Shown here piece by piece: positions 1 through 12,200 of a stretch of 64,000 bases of DNA. Positions within the stretch are counted from its first letter, which is position 1, and every line of letters starts with the position of its first letter. A program made the translations under genes and the position numbers. The DNA comes from Xiphias gladius. Taxonomy: Eukaryota > Chordata > Actinopteri > Istiophoriformes > Xiphiidae. The notes under the pieces are model-generated. The model was given only the letters and a program-made list of their open reading frames with translations. It had not been told where the DNA came from and did no database searches. The stretch is taken from positions 22,188,939 to 22,252,938 of the forward strand of contig NC_053413.1 in assembly GCF_016859285.1 (NCBI RefSeq), written 5' to 3'.

Positions 1-774
1 CTTTCAGTGGGATCTCTGGAGGCTACAGATGTTACAGTTACGATGGAGGAGAAATCGTTCCGCCTACAAAAATATGTACAACGAGTCAGTGCATTTGTCC
101 ATGAAGTAAAGCATCTGATGATTGATGAGTAAAGCTTAAGAGTTGAAGCTGAGATGCCCCCCCCCCCAATGAATTGCTGCTGCAGGCACTGAGCACCACG
201 GTGCAAAAAAAAAAAAAAAAAACTAGATCACCACGCAGAGGCACGCTCTCCCTTCTCGTTGGATGATTTATGGTTTTCCTTGTTAATGTAACTTCAGAGG
301 AATAGTCCCAACTTCATCGGTGGATATGAGTCTCCCTTGTAAGAGCATCTGTGCTACACAGGGGCCTCTGAGTTCCGAGTTTCAGGACCCCCGGCTGCCA
401 CAGTGACGTTGGACTGACGGTTGATTAGGAGGCCGAGGAGCTACGTAACACCACGCCGGAGTCATACCGTGGGTCCGTCCAAATAGCCACACTTGAGGCT
501 GCGTCGCCAAGTTGTAGGCAAATGTGCCCCACGTCTGGAAAATAGCCACACACACTACACTAATCCCACACTTCTACTAATACTTCTTTGAAGGGCCTGT
601 GTTTGGCAAGCAACTAACCAGCCAAAAATTCACATACTTATGTTTAGAATTTGGCATAAAAGCATTTGATCAACTTTCTAACTGTCAGGAGTGGCCAGGA
701 GAAGGCGTTCAGGTAGACAGACAGTACTGCATCTGCTAAACTCCTGGGCACCTTAGATTCCTACCCAGCATGCA
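1..774. other. Left flank, no confident gene
   Basis: No gene is recognised here. Bases 1-132 read as 43 sense codons on the plus strand, ending in TAA, and begin with a CTTTCAG that could be a splice acceptor; the peptide is not one I can name. The rest contains a C run (155-167), an A run (205-222) and unremarkable AT-rich sequence. Confidence 0.4.
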
Positions 775-1245
775 GTGCCATCAGTGAGGCGTCTGATTGG
801 TCCCGGATTCATTCTGCAGCAGGACAACGAGCCCGAACACACAGCCAGAGTCATAAAGACCTGTCTTCGGAGAGAGACAAGAACGACAAGGAGTCCCGCA
901 AACAGATGGCCTGTCCCCCACAGAGCTCCGATCTCGCCATCATGGAGTCAGTCTGGGATTACATGAAGGGACAGAAGACACCGAGACAGCCTGAACCCGC
1001 AGAGGAACTGAGGCAGGTTCTCCAATACGCTGGAACAAAGTACCTGCCAAGTACCTTGAAACACTGTGTGCCAGTGTACTTATGGGCAACTGGTGCTGTT
1101 TTAAAAGGCAAAGGTTGGTCACAACAGATTTTGACTTAAGTTTTTTCTGTTGACTGCACTTTAAAAACTATTCATGCTATTATTTTTGAAAGCAGCCTCA
1201 CTTTACTTTTAGTGCCTAAAACTTTTGCAGAGTCCTGTGTATACA
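775..1245 (+). mobile_element. Decayed Tc1/mariner transposase, C-terminal part
   Basis: Two overlapping plus-strand frames together resemble the C-terminal half of a Tc1-like DDE transposase. One carries FILQQDNEPEHTA (the second catalytic Asp region). After a frameshift near 880-910, the other carries CPPQSSDLAIMESVWDYM, matching the family's PPQSPDLNPIE-W block with the last acidic residue. The end near 1212-1245 (tgcctaaaacttttgcagag) resembles the terminal inverted repeat of this class. The frameshift and missing N-terminal half make it non-functional. The left end was not found. Confidence 0.75.
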
Positions 1246-1547
1246 CACATTCAGTGAGAGAGATGGCCGTTAATCATTATTCGCTTATTAAAAGATTTAA
1301 TTATCTGTTTTTCGTCGCTTTCTCCACAAAAACTGAGCTGAACCTCATGGCGACGGGGAAAATGCGGCTTTTAAACCAGCTATTATTAATTTGGGTCTGT
1401 CACAACCGGCAATTTCTGTAGGAATAAATCTATCTTTGATGGATCCTACAGCTCCTCCGATAAATCACAGATTAATACATTTCCCTGCCATTCAGCGTCA
1501 AGTTATGAGTTGTGTTCACACAGATCGTGGTATTATTTTTAGAACAA

Positions 1548-1870
1548 AATTAAATCGCCAACTATTTTAATAATCGATTCATAGTTTAAGTCAGTTTTCA
1601 AGCCAAAAGGCCAAAAAGTTGATGGTTCCATGTTCTCAAATGTGACAATTTGATGATTTTCTTCCTTTATGGTAAACTGAACATCTGTGGGTTTTATGAC
1701 CGTTGGTCAGGAAAAACAAAACATTTACTGACGTCACCTTGAGCTCTAGGAAATTGTGACGGACATGTTTCACCGTTTTCTGATGTTTTTTCAATAAACC
1801 AAGAAAAATAATCAATCTAACTGAATCTAAATCTAACCGATAATGAAAATAATCGTTAGCTGCAGCCCTA
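1548..1870. repeat. Interspersed repeat, 'GCTGCAACTAA' family, copy 1
   Basis: A degraded member of an AT-rich family seen about 19 times in the window (near-complete reference copy at 48051-48386). Diagnostic pieces here are the right end TAGCTGCAGCCCTA, the internal 'GTAAACTGAACATCTGTGGG' segment and the 'CGTCACCTTGAGCTCTAGGAAA' segment. The family appears non-autonomous, with no coding capacity. Confidence 0.65.
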
Positions 1871-2321
1871 GTTTTGTTCATCCAACTATTCATTCATTCG
1901 TTTAAAATTACCGAGGGCAGGGCTACATTTAAGAGTTATGTTCTGAAACACTTGATCAATACGGTTCTTGAAAGAGTATCTCACAATTCATCACGGTCTA
2001 CTGCGCCACACCACTCCGGCGGCACTTTCTGCTCCAATAAGCTGCTTTTAGGACCAAAAATCAGCACAGATTAAGAAGCTTGTGGCATTAGCCTATTAAC
2101 CTAATATTACTCATGCCCAAAACTACACATTAATGGCAGAACATCCACAGATGATTATCACTTAATATTAACAACCTATACTTCTTGATGAAACTGATTA
2201 TCAAAATGTATTAAATATCCAAACATCCTTTCATCAGTAACTTTTTGATATACATTTCTTAAACATTTTATCAGACAGAAGAACGTGATTTCTCTGCTTC
2301 TACATAAGCTGATGTCGTGTC

Positions 2322-2327
2322 TTTATT
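2322..2327 (-). promoter_or_regulatory. Candidate zfyve9 polyadenylation signal
   Basis: AATAAA on the minus strand, about 530 bases downstream of the zfyve9 stop codon. It is the first good hexamer seen 3' of the gene, so the 3' UTR may span about 2300-2858. That interval contains a GC-rich segment at 2455-2710, and open frames in it are not supported as coding. Confidence 0.4.
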
Positions 2328-2858
2328 AATTGTATTCCTCTCCTCAGCTCCTGAGTGTGCGTTTCTTTACTTTATCTCTGACCATAACACTGCGCGGTTG
2401 ATCAGCATTATTTGTTTATCATTTGAAAATTAGATAAAACCAATAGTTACTGGAAACGCTTCACGCCAACAGCCACTTGACCGCTCGCAAGTACCGCAGT
2501 ACAGTGTGTACAGTGTGGGTAACAGGACGGACCCAGTGTGATCGGAGCACCTGACGGGCGAGGTGAAAGATGCCGCGTGACAGATGATCCTGCTCTGAGC
2601 TTCCTCGGGCCCCAGGCGACCTCCGGAGCAGGAAAGACGGTGGTTGGATGCATAGGTTTCGACTTGAGGAATGCTACCCCGCCTGGCACGGCACAGTTGT
2701 CGGGCTCTTTTGAAGTGCAAACAGTTGAAGGGAGATGACGGAGGGAATGAGGACCAGGCTGTGAGATGACGTCAGAAGATTTTAAAAAAAGAAAAAAAAA
2801 AAAGGAAAAAAAGGATGTTTGGAGGTGAAGCTCCAGGTTGGTGGGATGCGTCCAGCTC

Positions 2859-5800
2859 CTAGGAGATGATCTCCAGGATGTAGAAGACCAGCTCCATGAC
2901 CACGGGGCCCTCGCTCAGCTGACACGCCCCGCTGTGGATGACGGGGATCAGAGCGCTGTCCAGGTCGCTCAGGTACTGAGGCAGGAGAGGCTGACCATTA
3001 CTTCCTGCCAGGTAACCCACCTGTGACAACGAAGACAGGTGTTAGACAGAATCCTAACCACTTCTTGAGTTACAGAAATTTAAATCTATGTCACAGTAAA
3101 TGGTCCCTTTTTCCTCTGCGTTGATAATATATTTTTTTATGCATCAGGGCACATAAGGGCAAATGTCAGTGACGCAAACTTGGTCCTGCTTTAAGGCTCA
3201 GAAGTAAAAGCATTTTATCAGCTTTCTTTACTCAGGAATTCATCTCTTCCTTGCCTCCAGAGCTCTTCACGTTAGCAGCTGCTAGGAGCTCATGCGCAGA
3301 ATATGAACCGCAACGTCCTTGGTTTGAGTCCGACCGGGAACCTTTGATGCATGTCATTCCTCATTCCTGTCTCACTTTGACTCCTGTCATCTCTCTACTG
3401 TGTCTCTACAATAAGAGAGGCACTTGGATTTCACTGCCTCGCCACGTTTTTCGTTCATCTTATGTGATAGTAAAATGATAATTTTGGATTTTAGACTGTT
3501 GATTGGACAAACAAGCTAGTTGAAGACATTCGGGAAGTTGTAACGGGCATTTTCACATTTTTCTGATATTTTATAGACCAATCGAATAATCAAGAAAATA
3601 ATGAGGTTAATCATTAATAAAAATAATCATTAGTTGCAGCCGTACATATATTTCACTATTTTTTATCAGTTATATCAGCTATAAAATAACAAAACAGATG
3701 ACAAAGGGCAATTACAACAGCCACAAAACCCAAAATGTTAATTCTTTAATCATACGAAACAATCAGGAAACTCTTAGTCCCATTGTTCATTTTGTCTGAA
3801 GAAATAAAGCCCCACCTTCGGCCCCCGTAACATCCAAACTTCCATCACCGTACCTGGTCAGAGTCCAGTGTGACCCTCAGTCCCAGTTTGGCCATGCCGT
3901 CCTCCTTCAGCAGCTTCAGGTGTGGACACAGCGCCATGCAGAAAGCTCTCGCCACGTTCTCCGTCAGCCGGCTGTGGTCGGCAGGGTCGCTCAGACCGTT
4001 GGGCTGGTCCTCACTCTGGAGGAAGAAGACCTGAGGAGATCACAGAAACAAAGCCTTGAATAAAAACTCTGCAAATGCAGTTTGTTTGTTTTTTAAATAT
4101 TTGATAAGGATGAGGTAGCAGAAGAAGAAAAAGAAAAAGAAAAAAGAAAAGTGTCCTTAAAGAGGCAGGTGAGGTGACACAGGGCTGAACCAGGAAGATC
4201 TTACACTTTCTTTTGAAAATGAACAGACCTTAAGGTAAATTAAAACTAATCCTGTTTTTTTTGTTTTTTTTAAACTGTTAAAGAACAGGAAAAGAAGCAA
4301 GGTGTTAAAGCTGCACTGGGTGGTTTTACATCAAATCATGTCATTTGTCAACAGTAAACCTAAATTTACTTACTTGTTTTTCTTTCTTTCTTTTTTTTTA
4401 CGAAGAAAATTTCATGTCTTTTTTTTTTTTTTGCCCTTAAATTCCCTTTAAGGCAGGAAAAACTTCCTGCCAGTGTCATTTGTGGGAATTTAATATGGAC
4501 TCGATTAAAAGAGACGCTGACAGTCAGTCCCTCAGACACATTATGTGATGTAGGTGAAAGAATTCAGTGTCTTTCCACATAAACCTATTGCCCAGTGAGA
4601 TCTTGGTTGAGGCTTGATTTCCTTACCGTTTCTCAGTAAAGCGACCTGTGTGAGTCGTACCTCGGTCCAGCGGATGACTTTGCCGTTGGCCTTGAACTCG
4701 GAGCCGTGGAAGATCTTGACGCTGGTGATGGACTCCATAGATTTTCCATCAATCGGACTGATCACACTGGATTATTGAACACAAAACATAACAGTGTTGG
4801 GTTAAACTAAGTGTACGCAGTATTTACCAGGAGGGCAGTAATGTAGAGCAGAAGAAAGGGAGGAGCTGGGGGGATGCTGTCGATATGCCCTTGAGCAAGG
4901 CATTGACCTGCCAGCTGCTCAGTGGCCAACGGCAAAGACTCTGGCTGAGGTTGTACTCAGATAACTTGTTTTTTTTTTTTCTTCATTTTTTAAATTTGAT
5001 TCTTTTACAGTGAGAGGACTGATCAGCATCACTGTAAATGAGCCAGTGTAACCCAAGAGGAACTTCTGTTTTAATTTCAGTCCCTGAAGAGTTTCCAAGC
5101 AGGGAAAACATAAGAGCAAGCCATGGATTAGGGGCCTCTTGCGACCAAAAAGCTTGAATCATCATTTTAAATAAAAAAATAAACTTGAGTATTTTGTTTC
5201 TATCCTTTACTAGTGTATTGTGTTTTACACTTCAGTGGGGTTTTGTTAGTATATTTGTTATATATGCTGCATGTTTTTGTGCTGCTGGTTGTGTTTTGGT
5301 GAGCTGAAATTCAAAGTCTAGCTGACACTTTATTTTATTCTCTTCTTTCTATCAAGAGCATAAATTAAGTGCAAGAGGCCTGAGAATCAAAGTCAAGCAA
5401 ACAAAGGACATACAGTATAACGTAGAGCTAAATAATGCAGGGATATGATACATAAACTTTTGTGATATGATGACAGCACGACATCAGACTGAGTTAGCCT
5501 ATCTGGTTAAATAAAGGCTAAACAGCTACTGTGCAGAGAATTTTCTGCTAATGAAGTGATACAACATCTGGTGAAAGAGCTCAATTATATTCAATAGTGA
5601 AAAGTCCCATTTCAATTTGCAGATTTTATCAGGCTGCTGTAAAATTGATTGCGCTGGTGTGTATCTCAGTCAAAGCCACGTCAAACTACATCATTCCAAA
5701 CTGCTGCTGCTAAGATTTTCATCCAGAGGGCTTCCACGAGCATGTGAAATGAGTTTTCATAGCAAAGTAGTAAATGTAATGGCTGGGAAGTTATCAGTTC

Positions 5801-6181
5801 AATTGTCCGTGACATAAATGCATCTCCTCCAGGTCTCTCCTCCTCTCCTGATACCTCTCTCCTCATCTGCTGACAAGGTCTCTTCCCTTCCCTTCTCACC
5901 CCTTGTTGAAGTTGTGGTCGTCCTCCGTCCACTGGATGGCGACGAGCTCCTGGTTCTCCTCCTGGTCGGCTTTGCCGCACGTGATGGTGAAGTCCTTCAT
6001 ATCCCTCAGCGCTTGCCGTAGAGAGTCCATGGTCTCCGCTGTGATCTGGATCATCACACCATCTAAGGGTGGGAGAAGAAGATGAACCATGAGTCGTCTT
6101 CAAGGAGTTTGGAGCTTTAAAAAAGTCAAAGTGGACAAAAAGGCAGGGCATCGAAGCCTCTGCTGCACGGACTTTAGCCAG

Positions 6182-6220
<39 letters not shown>

Positions 6221-9200
6221 TCTATAGTGAGTCCCCCAACTTTATGGAAGTACAATACGAAATCCTTAAAACATTTATCAGGCAATAATACCAGACATTT
6301 GCTAGTTCTGGTGCCCAGATGTGAAAATTTTCGGCTTTTTCTCAGTTTCAAGTAATTCTAAGTTGAATATCTTTAGGTTTTTTTGCTGTTAATCAGACAA
6401 AAACAGCAATCTGAAGACTTCACCTTGGGCTCTGGGACTGTGTTGGGCATTTTTCACCATTTCAGGACGTTTTAATCATAAAATAAATCAGCAGATTAAT
6501 TAATAAATGATTATTATTTAATTATTAAACAGATATTTCATTAGCTGTATCTAGCAGTGGGCAATATAGGTACAATCCTCAATCACACATATCTTTATCT
6601 GGTGATATGGATAGCGTATTTATGTAAATCCTCTAGGAAATTTTTTTTTAAAAAATAAAATAAAATAAATAAATAAAAAATGTATTTATCTGTTGACTTA
6701 TTTATTTATTTGGGGTAAATTAAGGCACTTCAGCATTTTGAAAGAAAAATCATATAAGAATCAAATATCGCCCTGAAGCAGTCTTTCTAATTGGTCTGCA
6801 ATATTTACACCCAGAGATGTTAAAGAAACAGCTACAGAGGCTATAGCAAAATCTTATCTCCAACTCTAAGCCCTAGTTGCAGCACTACTCATGAATTTGT
6901 TCTGAACATGACCTTTACTCTTTGTAGGTATTGTGACCTTTGTCTGGCAGTTTCATACAAATATACTCAACTAATATTTCAGCATTTTCCAGCCAACATG
7001 TAGTTTGTTGTTACAGTTCTCACCTTCCACAATGCTGGTCTTCGCTAAGAAGCCTGACGAGGCTTTCAAAGCACCACTGAACACAAAGAAGCAGGCTCCA
7101 GTAACTGGAAAAAAAAAAAAAAAAAACCACACAAACAGAAAAATGAAAAATAATCACAACTTCAGTTTTAGCTTCATAAGTCAGCCACAGACTGCGGCCA
7201 TTATTTTCAGGCAAACAGACAAGAGAAATAACAACACTCAGTCAGTCGGGAGGAGGATTTTCAGGATAACAGAGCCCTCCAGACAACAAGCTGGACATAA
7301 AAAGCAGAGAGATCGGAGAGGTAAAGTAAGTTTTTAAAGTGATGAGTCTGTTTCTGTGTCAGCACCTTTGCGTGGCTGGTGATGGATGCTGATAGCCTGT
7401 GTCTGATAGTTCCCATCGTCGTTCTGGACGCACACCAGGTGGGAGTCAGCCCGGTCGTTGAAACATGCCCCCATGGCCAGCACGTGTTCGTTGGACTTGT
7501 TCATGGCCTTCATCAGCTGCAAGGACAAATAATATCCATGTCTAATTAAGCTGCCTTTTGGGTGTGTGCTGAGGAAAATGGGTTTAAGAGAGGCTGCCTG
7601 GTTAAGCCTAATTGCAGTGGGCTTGTGGGTAAAGTCCTCCAGTTAAATGGCATGGTGCTGAGATGACAGATTGCGGAGAAAGACATTGACATGGGTGGAT
7701 GTCAATAGTTGAAAGATCCCACATATTAATTCCACTAAATCCCCTGCCTCTGCATCTCTTTGAAGCCGTCCTTTGCAAATGAGAAATAAAACTGAAAATC
7801 TGGAGGGCTTTAACCACTTGCTGCGCTAAAGGCTCGCCTGCAAGCTGTTGAGAAACGGTCCCCACTTCACATTTACTGGGTTCCCATCTGTTACTGCATC
7901 AGCAGCCAAACACTACAACCAGTGCCACTCTCTCCACCCATGGCTCGTTTTCTCAGCCAAATGGTTCTTCGTGTGTATCACTTCTTCTGGTTGGACACTG
8001 ATTCAGACCCTCGAGGCGGCAGCGTTATAACAAGTCTATGCAGCCTACGCCTAATGTTCAGCTGCAGGGACCCTGGAGAGTTTGTCACATATCATCTAAA
8101 CAGAGAGAACATGTGTGTTGATGTTCAAGGAGCTTTAAAAAAAACCTCCTCCACTAATGTCATTAGGCTGGTGGAGGGTTTTATTTTGTTATCGTCTTGA
8201 AAAATTACATATAATCCTGAAAAAAAAAAGCTCAAATGTGCAACGTATGAGAGACAGCTCTGCTTTCTCTCAGTGTCTAGTATCCGTTTTTTTTGCTTCA
8301 GTGTTTCAATTGGAATGTTTTGAAGTTTTACGGCGCTTTGACAGCAAACAAGTTTGATGAAGTTCAAACGAACTCTGGTGCACTGGACCGGTGTAAAAAG
8401 GAAGGGTCTCGGTCCGGTTCCAAGTAGACTTCCAAGTGTTTTGTTTGTGGTGTGAAAGTAAAGTAGATCAACAACAGGATTTTAATGGCAGAATATGTGA
8501 TTTTTGTATAAAATCAATAAAAGTACTATTAAATCCGTCTTCTGAGTGTGAACTGTCAAGGCAGCAGTAGGTATAAGCAGCATGTATGTGCAAGATCATT
8601 TGGTAATCATGCATGCGCAATGTACACATGCATTTTGTGCTTGTGTTCTACTCCATGTATTTCAGTAGTTTCTCATTGAAGATTGAATGAAGAGTACCAA
8701 CCACACAGTAACTGACTCCCCCTCTAATACTACGCTAATACTTCAGGGAAGCCTTTTTCGTCCTTTTTCTACCTGTTCCCCATCAATAATAACATGAGGT
8801 CAAGTAGCAGATTCAACTAACAATGATCACTTAATGGTTCCAACCTTCATGATATCTGAAGATTTCCTACTTTTCTCTGTTTTATATTATATTTATTTGA
8901 ATATCTTTGGGTTTTTGACTGTTGGCTGGACAAAAAAAAGTAATTTTGGTGATTCCTGTGATTTTTCACTATTTTAGGAGATTTTGTGGACTAAACAATC
9001 AAAAATAATTGTTGGCTGCAGGAAACGGAGAGGCAATAGTATATGCAAACAGTATATGTAAATTTATATAATGATTTGTTGAAACTGTTTTAGAGAGCTG
9101 TTGAGTCAACTGCATGATCATACTGGAGGCTGCAGCTTGTGGTGTTGCACGGTCTTAGATTATACAGACAGATTTTTCTATTATTTTTCTATTATTTTGT

Positions 9201-12200
9201 CTATTATTTGATCAATGAGGGGATGCTAAATAACAGAAACACCTCTCTGTATAACGCAATACAATTCAACAGCACCACAAACTACATCGACCAAAAATGA
9301 TCTCACGGTTGAATCAACGTCTTTGTAAAACTGTTTCAACAAAAACTGAACATTATAACCTTCATGAGGGTAGGGATTAATTGCAGGACTGCTATATTAG
9401 ATTGCATTAGTTTTAGTTAGGTGTACCTAATAAACTGACAACTGAGTATAGTTTTTCATAATATAGTCAATTTTCTAAAAAAAATAAAAATAAAAAAAAT
9501 CCATTGAGAAACTGTTATAGGTTTAAAATAACCACATTTGGATGTCTGTTTTGAGGTGAGTGATGCCACAACGCATAAATCCGAGTAATAATATTCATTA
9601 TCAGTTATTTCCTAATGAGCCCTTTGTTAACACCAGAGAACACAAGTACACACATCAAGTTTGGTCAAGTGCAGCATGAAGAATTTGATCTCCCCACGTG
9701 GATCATGTAGCACTGATGATGTAGGGCGACAGTCACCAAAACCGTCTGACGAATGAGTTACCTGATAGTCCGTAAAGCTTCATGTTAAAAGCTATTATTT
9801 GTTTAAAAAAAAAAAAAGGCAACAATATATTAACTTTTTTTCCTCAGTTTATAAGAGTTATACCAAACTACGGGTGTGAAAGCAGTATGTGGTGTCGTTA
9901 ATAGAGACACCACATGCAGGACGCTCACCTCATTGTAGCGATTACTGGGGATCTTTATGCTCGTCTTCCTCACTTCCATGTCCACAACCAGCCCTTTGAC
10001 CACCGGTAGCGTGTACTGGTAGTTACGAAAGTCCTACAACAGGGATGGAAAAACAACAACAAACAAAAAAACAAAACAAACAAAAAAAAAAGAGTCCAAA
10101 TAAATGGAAATAAAAGGACACTTGGTTTTCAATTAGATGTTTGCAATTTTGGGAAAATGAACTAATTTTAAAAAAATGACTAATAATACGAAAAGAAAAA
10201 CAAAATCAAGGCACTGGAATAAGTGACAACCTTATTTGATAAAATCATCTTTCTACAGACATTACATGCTTAAATGTTGGAAACTGTATTACAGGTGATA
10301 TTTATTTTCAAGGTTGAAGAGCTCTGATATATGTTGTTGAAAAACAACAACAGAACACTGGAGAAAACAAAGCACTTACAGCAAGCAGGTTCATGATAGT
10401 GTGACCTGTCTCTCCGAAGAGTGGTTTTCTGAAGCGAACACTGAACAGCGGACACGGGTAAACTGTAACACAAAATGGCTTAGTTACTGATAAATGCACA
10501 GTGGAAATGTATTGTCACTGATGTGTTTTTATTGGTCCCTGTGATTATATTTGTAATCTCAGGGCCAGTTATTATTGTTCATCTACTGTCTCGCTCATTC
10601 ACAGCAGAACAGAGCCAATGTGGAAACGATTTCAGGGTTTTCGCTTCGGCATTGACTATAATAAGTAGCAGAAATGTGGTCACTGAGAAGGATATTTTGA
10701 TTTACTTTTAATTCTTAGTCTGTTGTTATTATAGTATTTCTTGTTTGTTTTTATTATTTTGTTTCACTAACTTATTATATCAGGGGTCATTTTTGTTCTG
10801 TAGGGGAGAATTTTAACATTTTTATTAACTGCACAACTTGCATTTTGTGTTTTCCCATCCTCATCACTCATAAGTGCACATGAACTGAACAACAGACCCC
10901 ACACACTAACATCAAATATAGTGAACCGCGCCTGCAGTTAGGAGGAACGCTCCTAATCCACAAGTGAAAAATAAGGCTGTTTTTTTTCTCCAGCAACCAA
11001 AGCTCCTTAGAATACTATTTTTAGACTTATCTCAGCTAACAGCTGGATACAAGATCTCGCCACAAACTCTCATTAGCAATAAAAATGAATCTCAGCCCGA
11101 AACTGCGCTTCAGCTGGGATTCTTATGCTCACAACCCTCCCAACCTTCTGCTGGTCACTGCTTAATGTAAGAGGTGAGACCGCAGAGAACTGCACCGATT
11201 GCGCGGTGGATTAATTCGTGGTAATGCTAACAATTTTGTGTTTAAGACCTTCAGCTGTACGTGGCTTTGTTAATGTATTCTATCCGTGTTCGCTGGAAGC
11301 AGGCAAGAGGCTTAACGAAGCCAGGCGGCGCTCCACGCTGGCAGGTCTGGCTGTGAGAGACGGGGATTTGGTGGAGAGGAACCTCTCCGATAAAAACCCC
11401 ACACAAGCCTTCCTGGATCATGTGGAAAGCTGTGAGAAATGTATAAGAGCCGGTTGGCAGGAGGTCTACAGGCTTCATCTGACAACTGACATAGTAAGCT
11501 CTCTAGATCAGTCTGGGTCTTAATATTTAACTATAAGAAACCATCAAACCATTAGAGGATACTCACGCTCTCTGCTCTGCCTTTCACCAAATTTAACTTT
11601 GTGATGTTTTGGTTGTAGTGTTTGACAAAAATTTGTTGTCTTTGTTAACTGAAATATTAAGAAAATTGCGATATCTGACACAGGTTGCTAACTTACCTTG
11701 AATCCGAGGCTCTGTTTTTGCCACACAGGTAATTCATGAAATCAGCTGGCACCACTAGTATCTTTTTTGCTGTTGTTCCCTGAAACCAAACTGCTCCTGA
11801 TGATGGTTTTAAAGTGAAGCTGAAAGTTTGACACTAGGACAATTCCCCTCCGTCCTTTTTTTTTTTTTTTTTTAAAGTAACCTTACTCTTACATGTATTC
11901 AATTGATGTCAAGGTAAATGTAGGGTTACATTACGAACCATCTCCCATCCACTTGAGTTTACACCCACAAATCAAGTGTGTACTTCCTGCCCCGACAAAC
12001 ATGCAGTTCAAAGTTTTGTTCAAATGTGCTCAGTAAGCCAATAGAAACTGTAATTTAGCATGTTTTATAATCATGTTTAGTGCAACATTACACCGCACTG
12101 CGAACTGCAGCATTGCTCTCACAGATTGATTTCAGTTTGGGATCATTGGGATCAATACTTATGCATTATCCACATCAGAAACATGACACCAAATCCTTTT

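Noticed and set aside
2430..2738. Overlapping open frames on both strands just 3' of zfyve9
   Set aside because: GC-rich 3' UTR sequence; no homology recognised and no splice support.
7005..7337. 110-codon plus-strand frame
   Set aside because: Antisense to the zfyve9 exon 7024-7104, then intron with a poly-A run read as poly-Lys.
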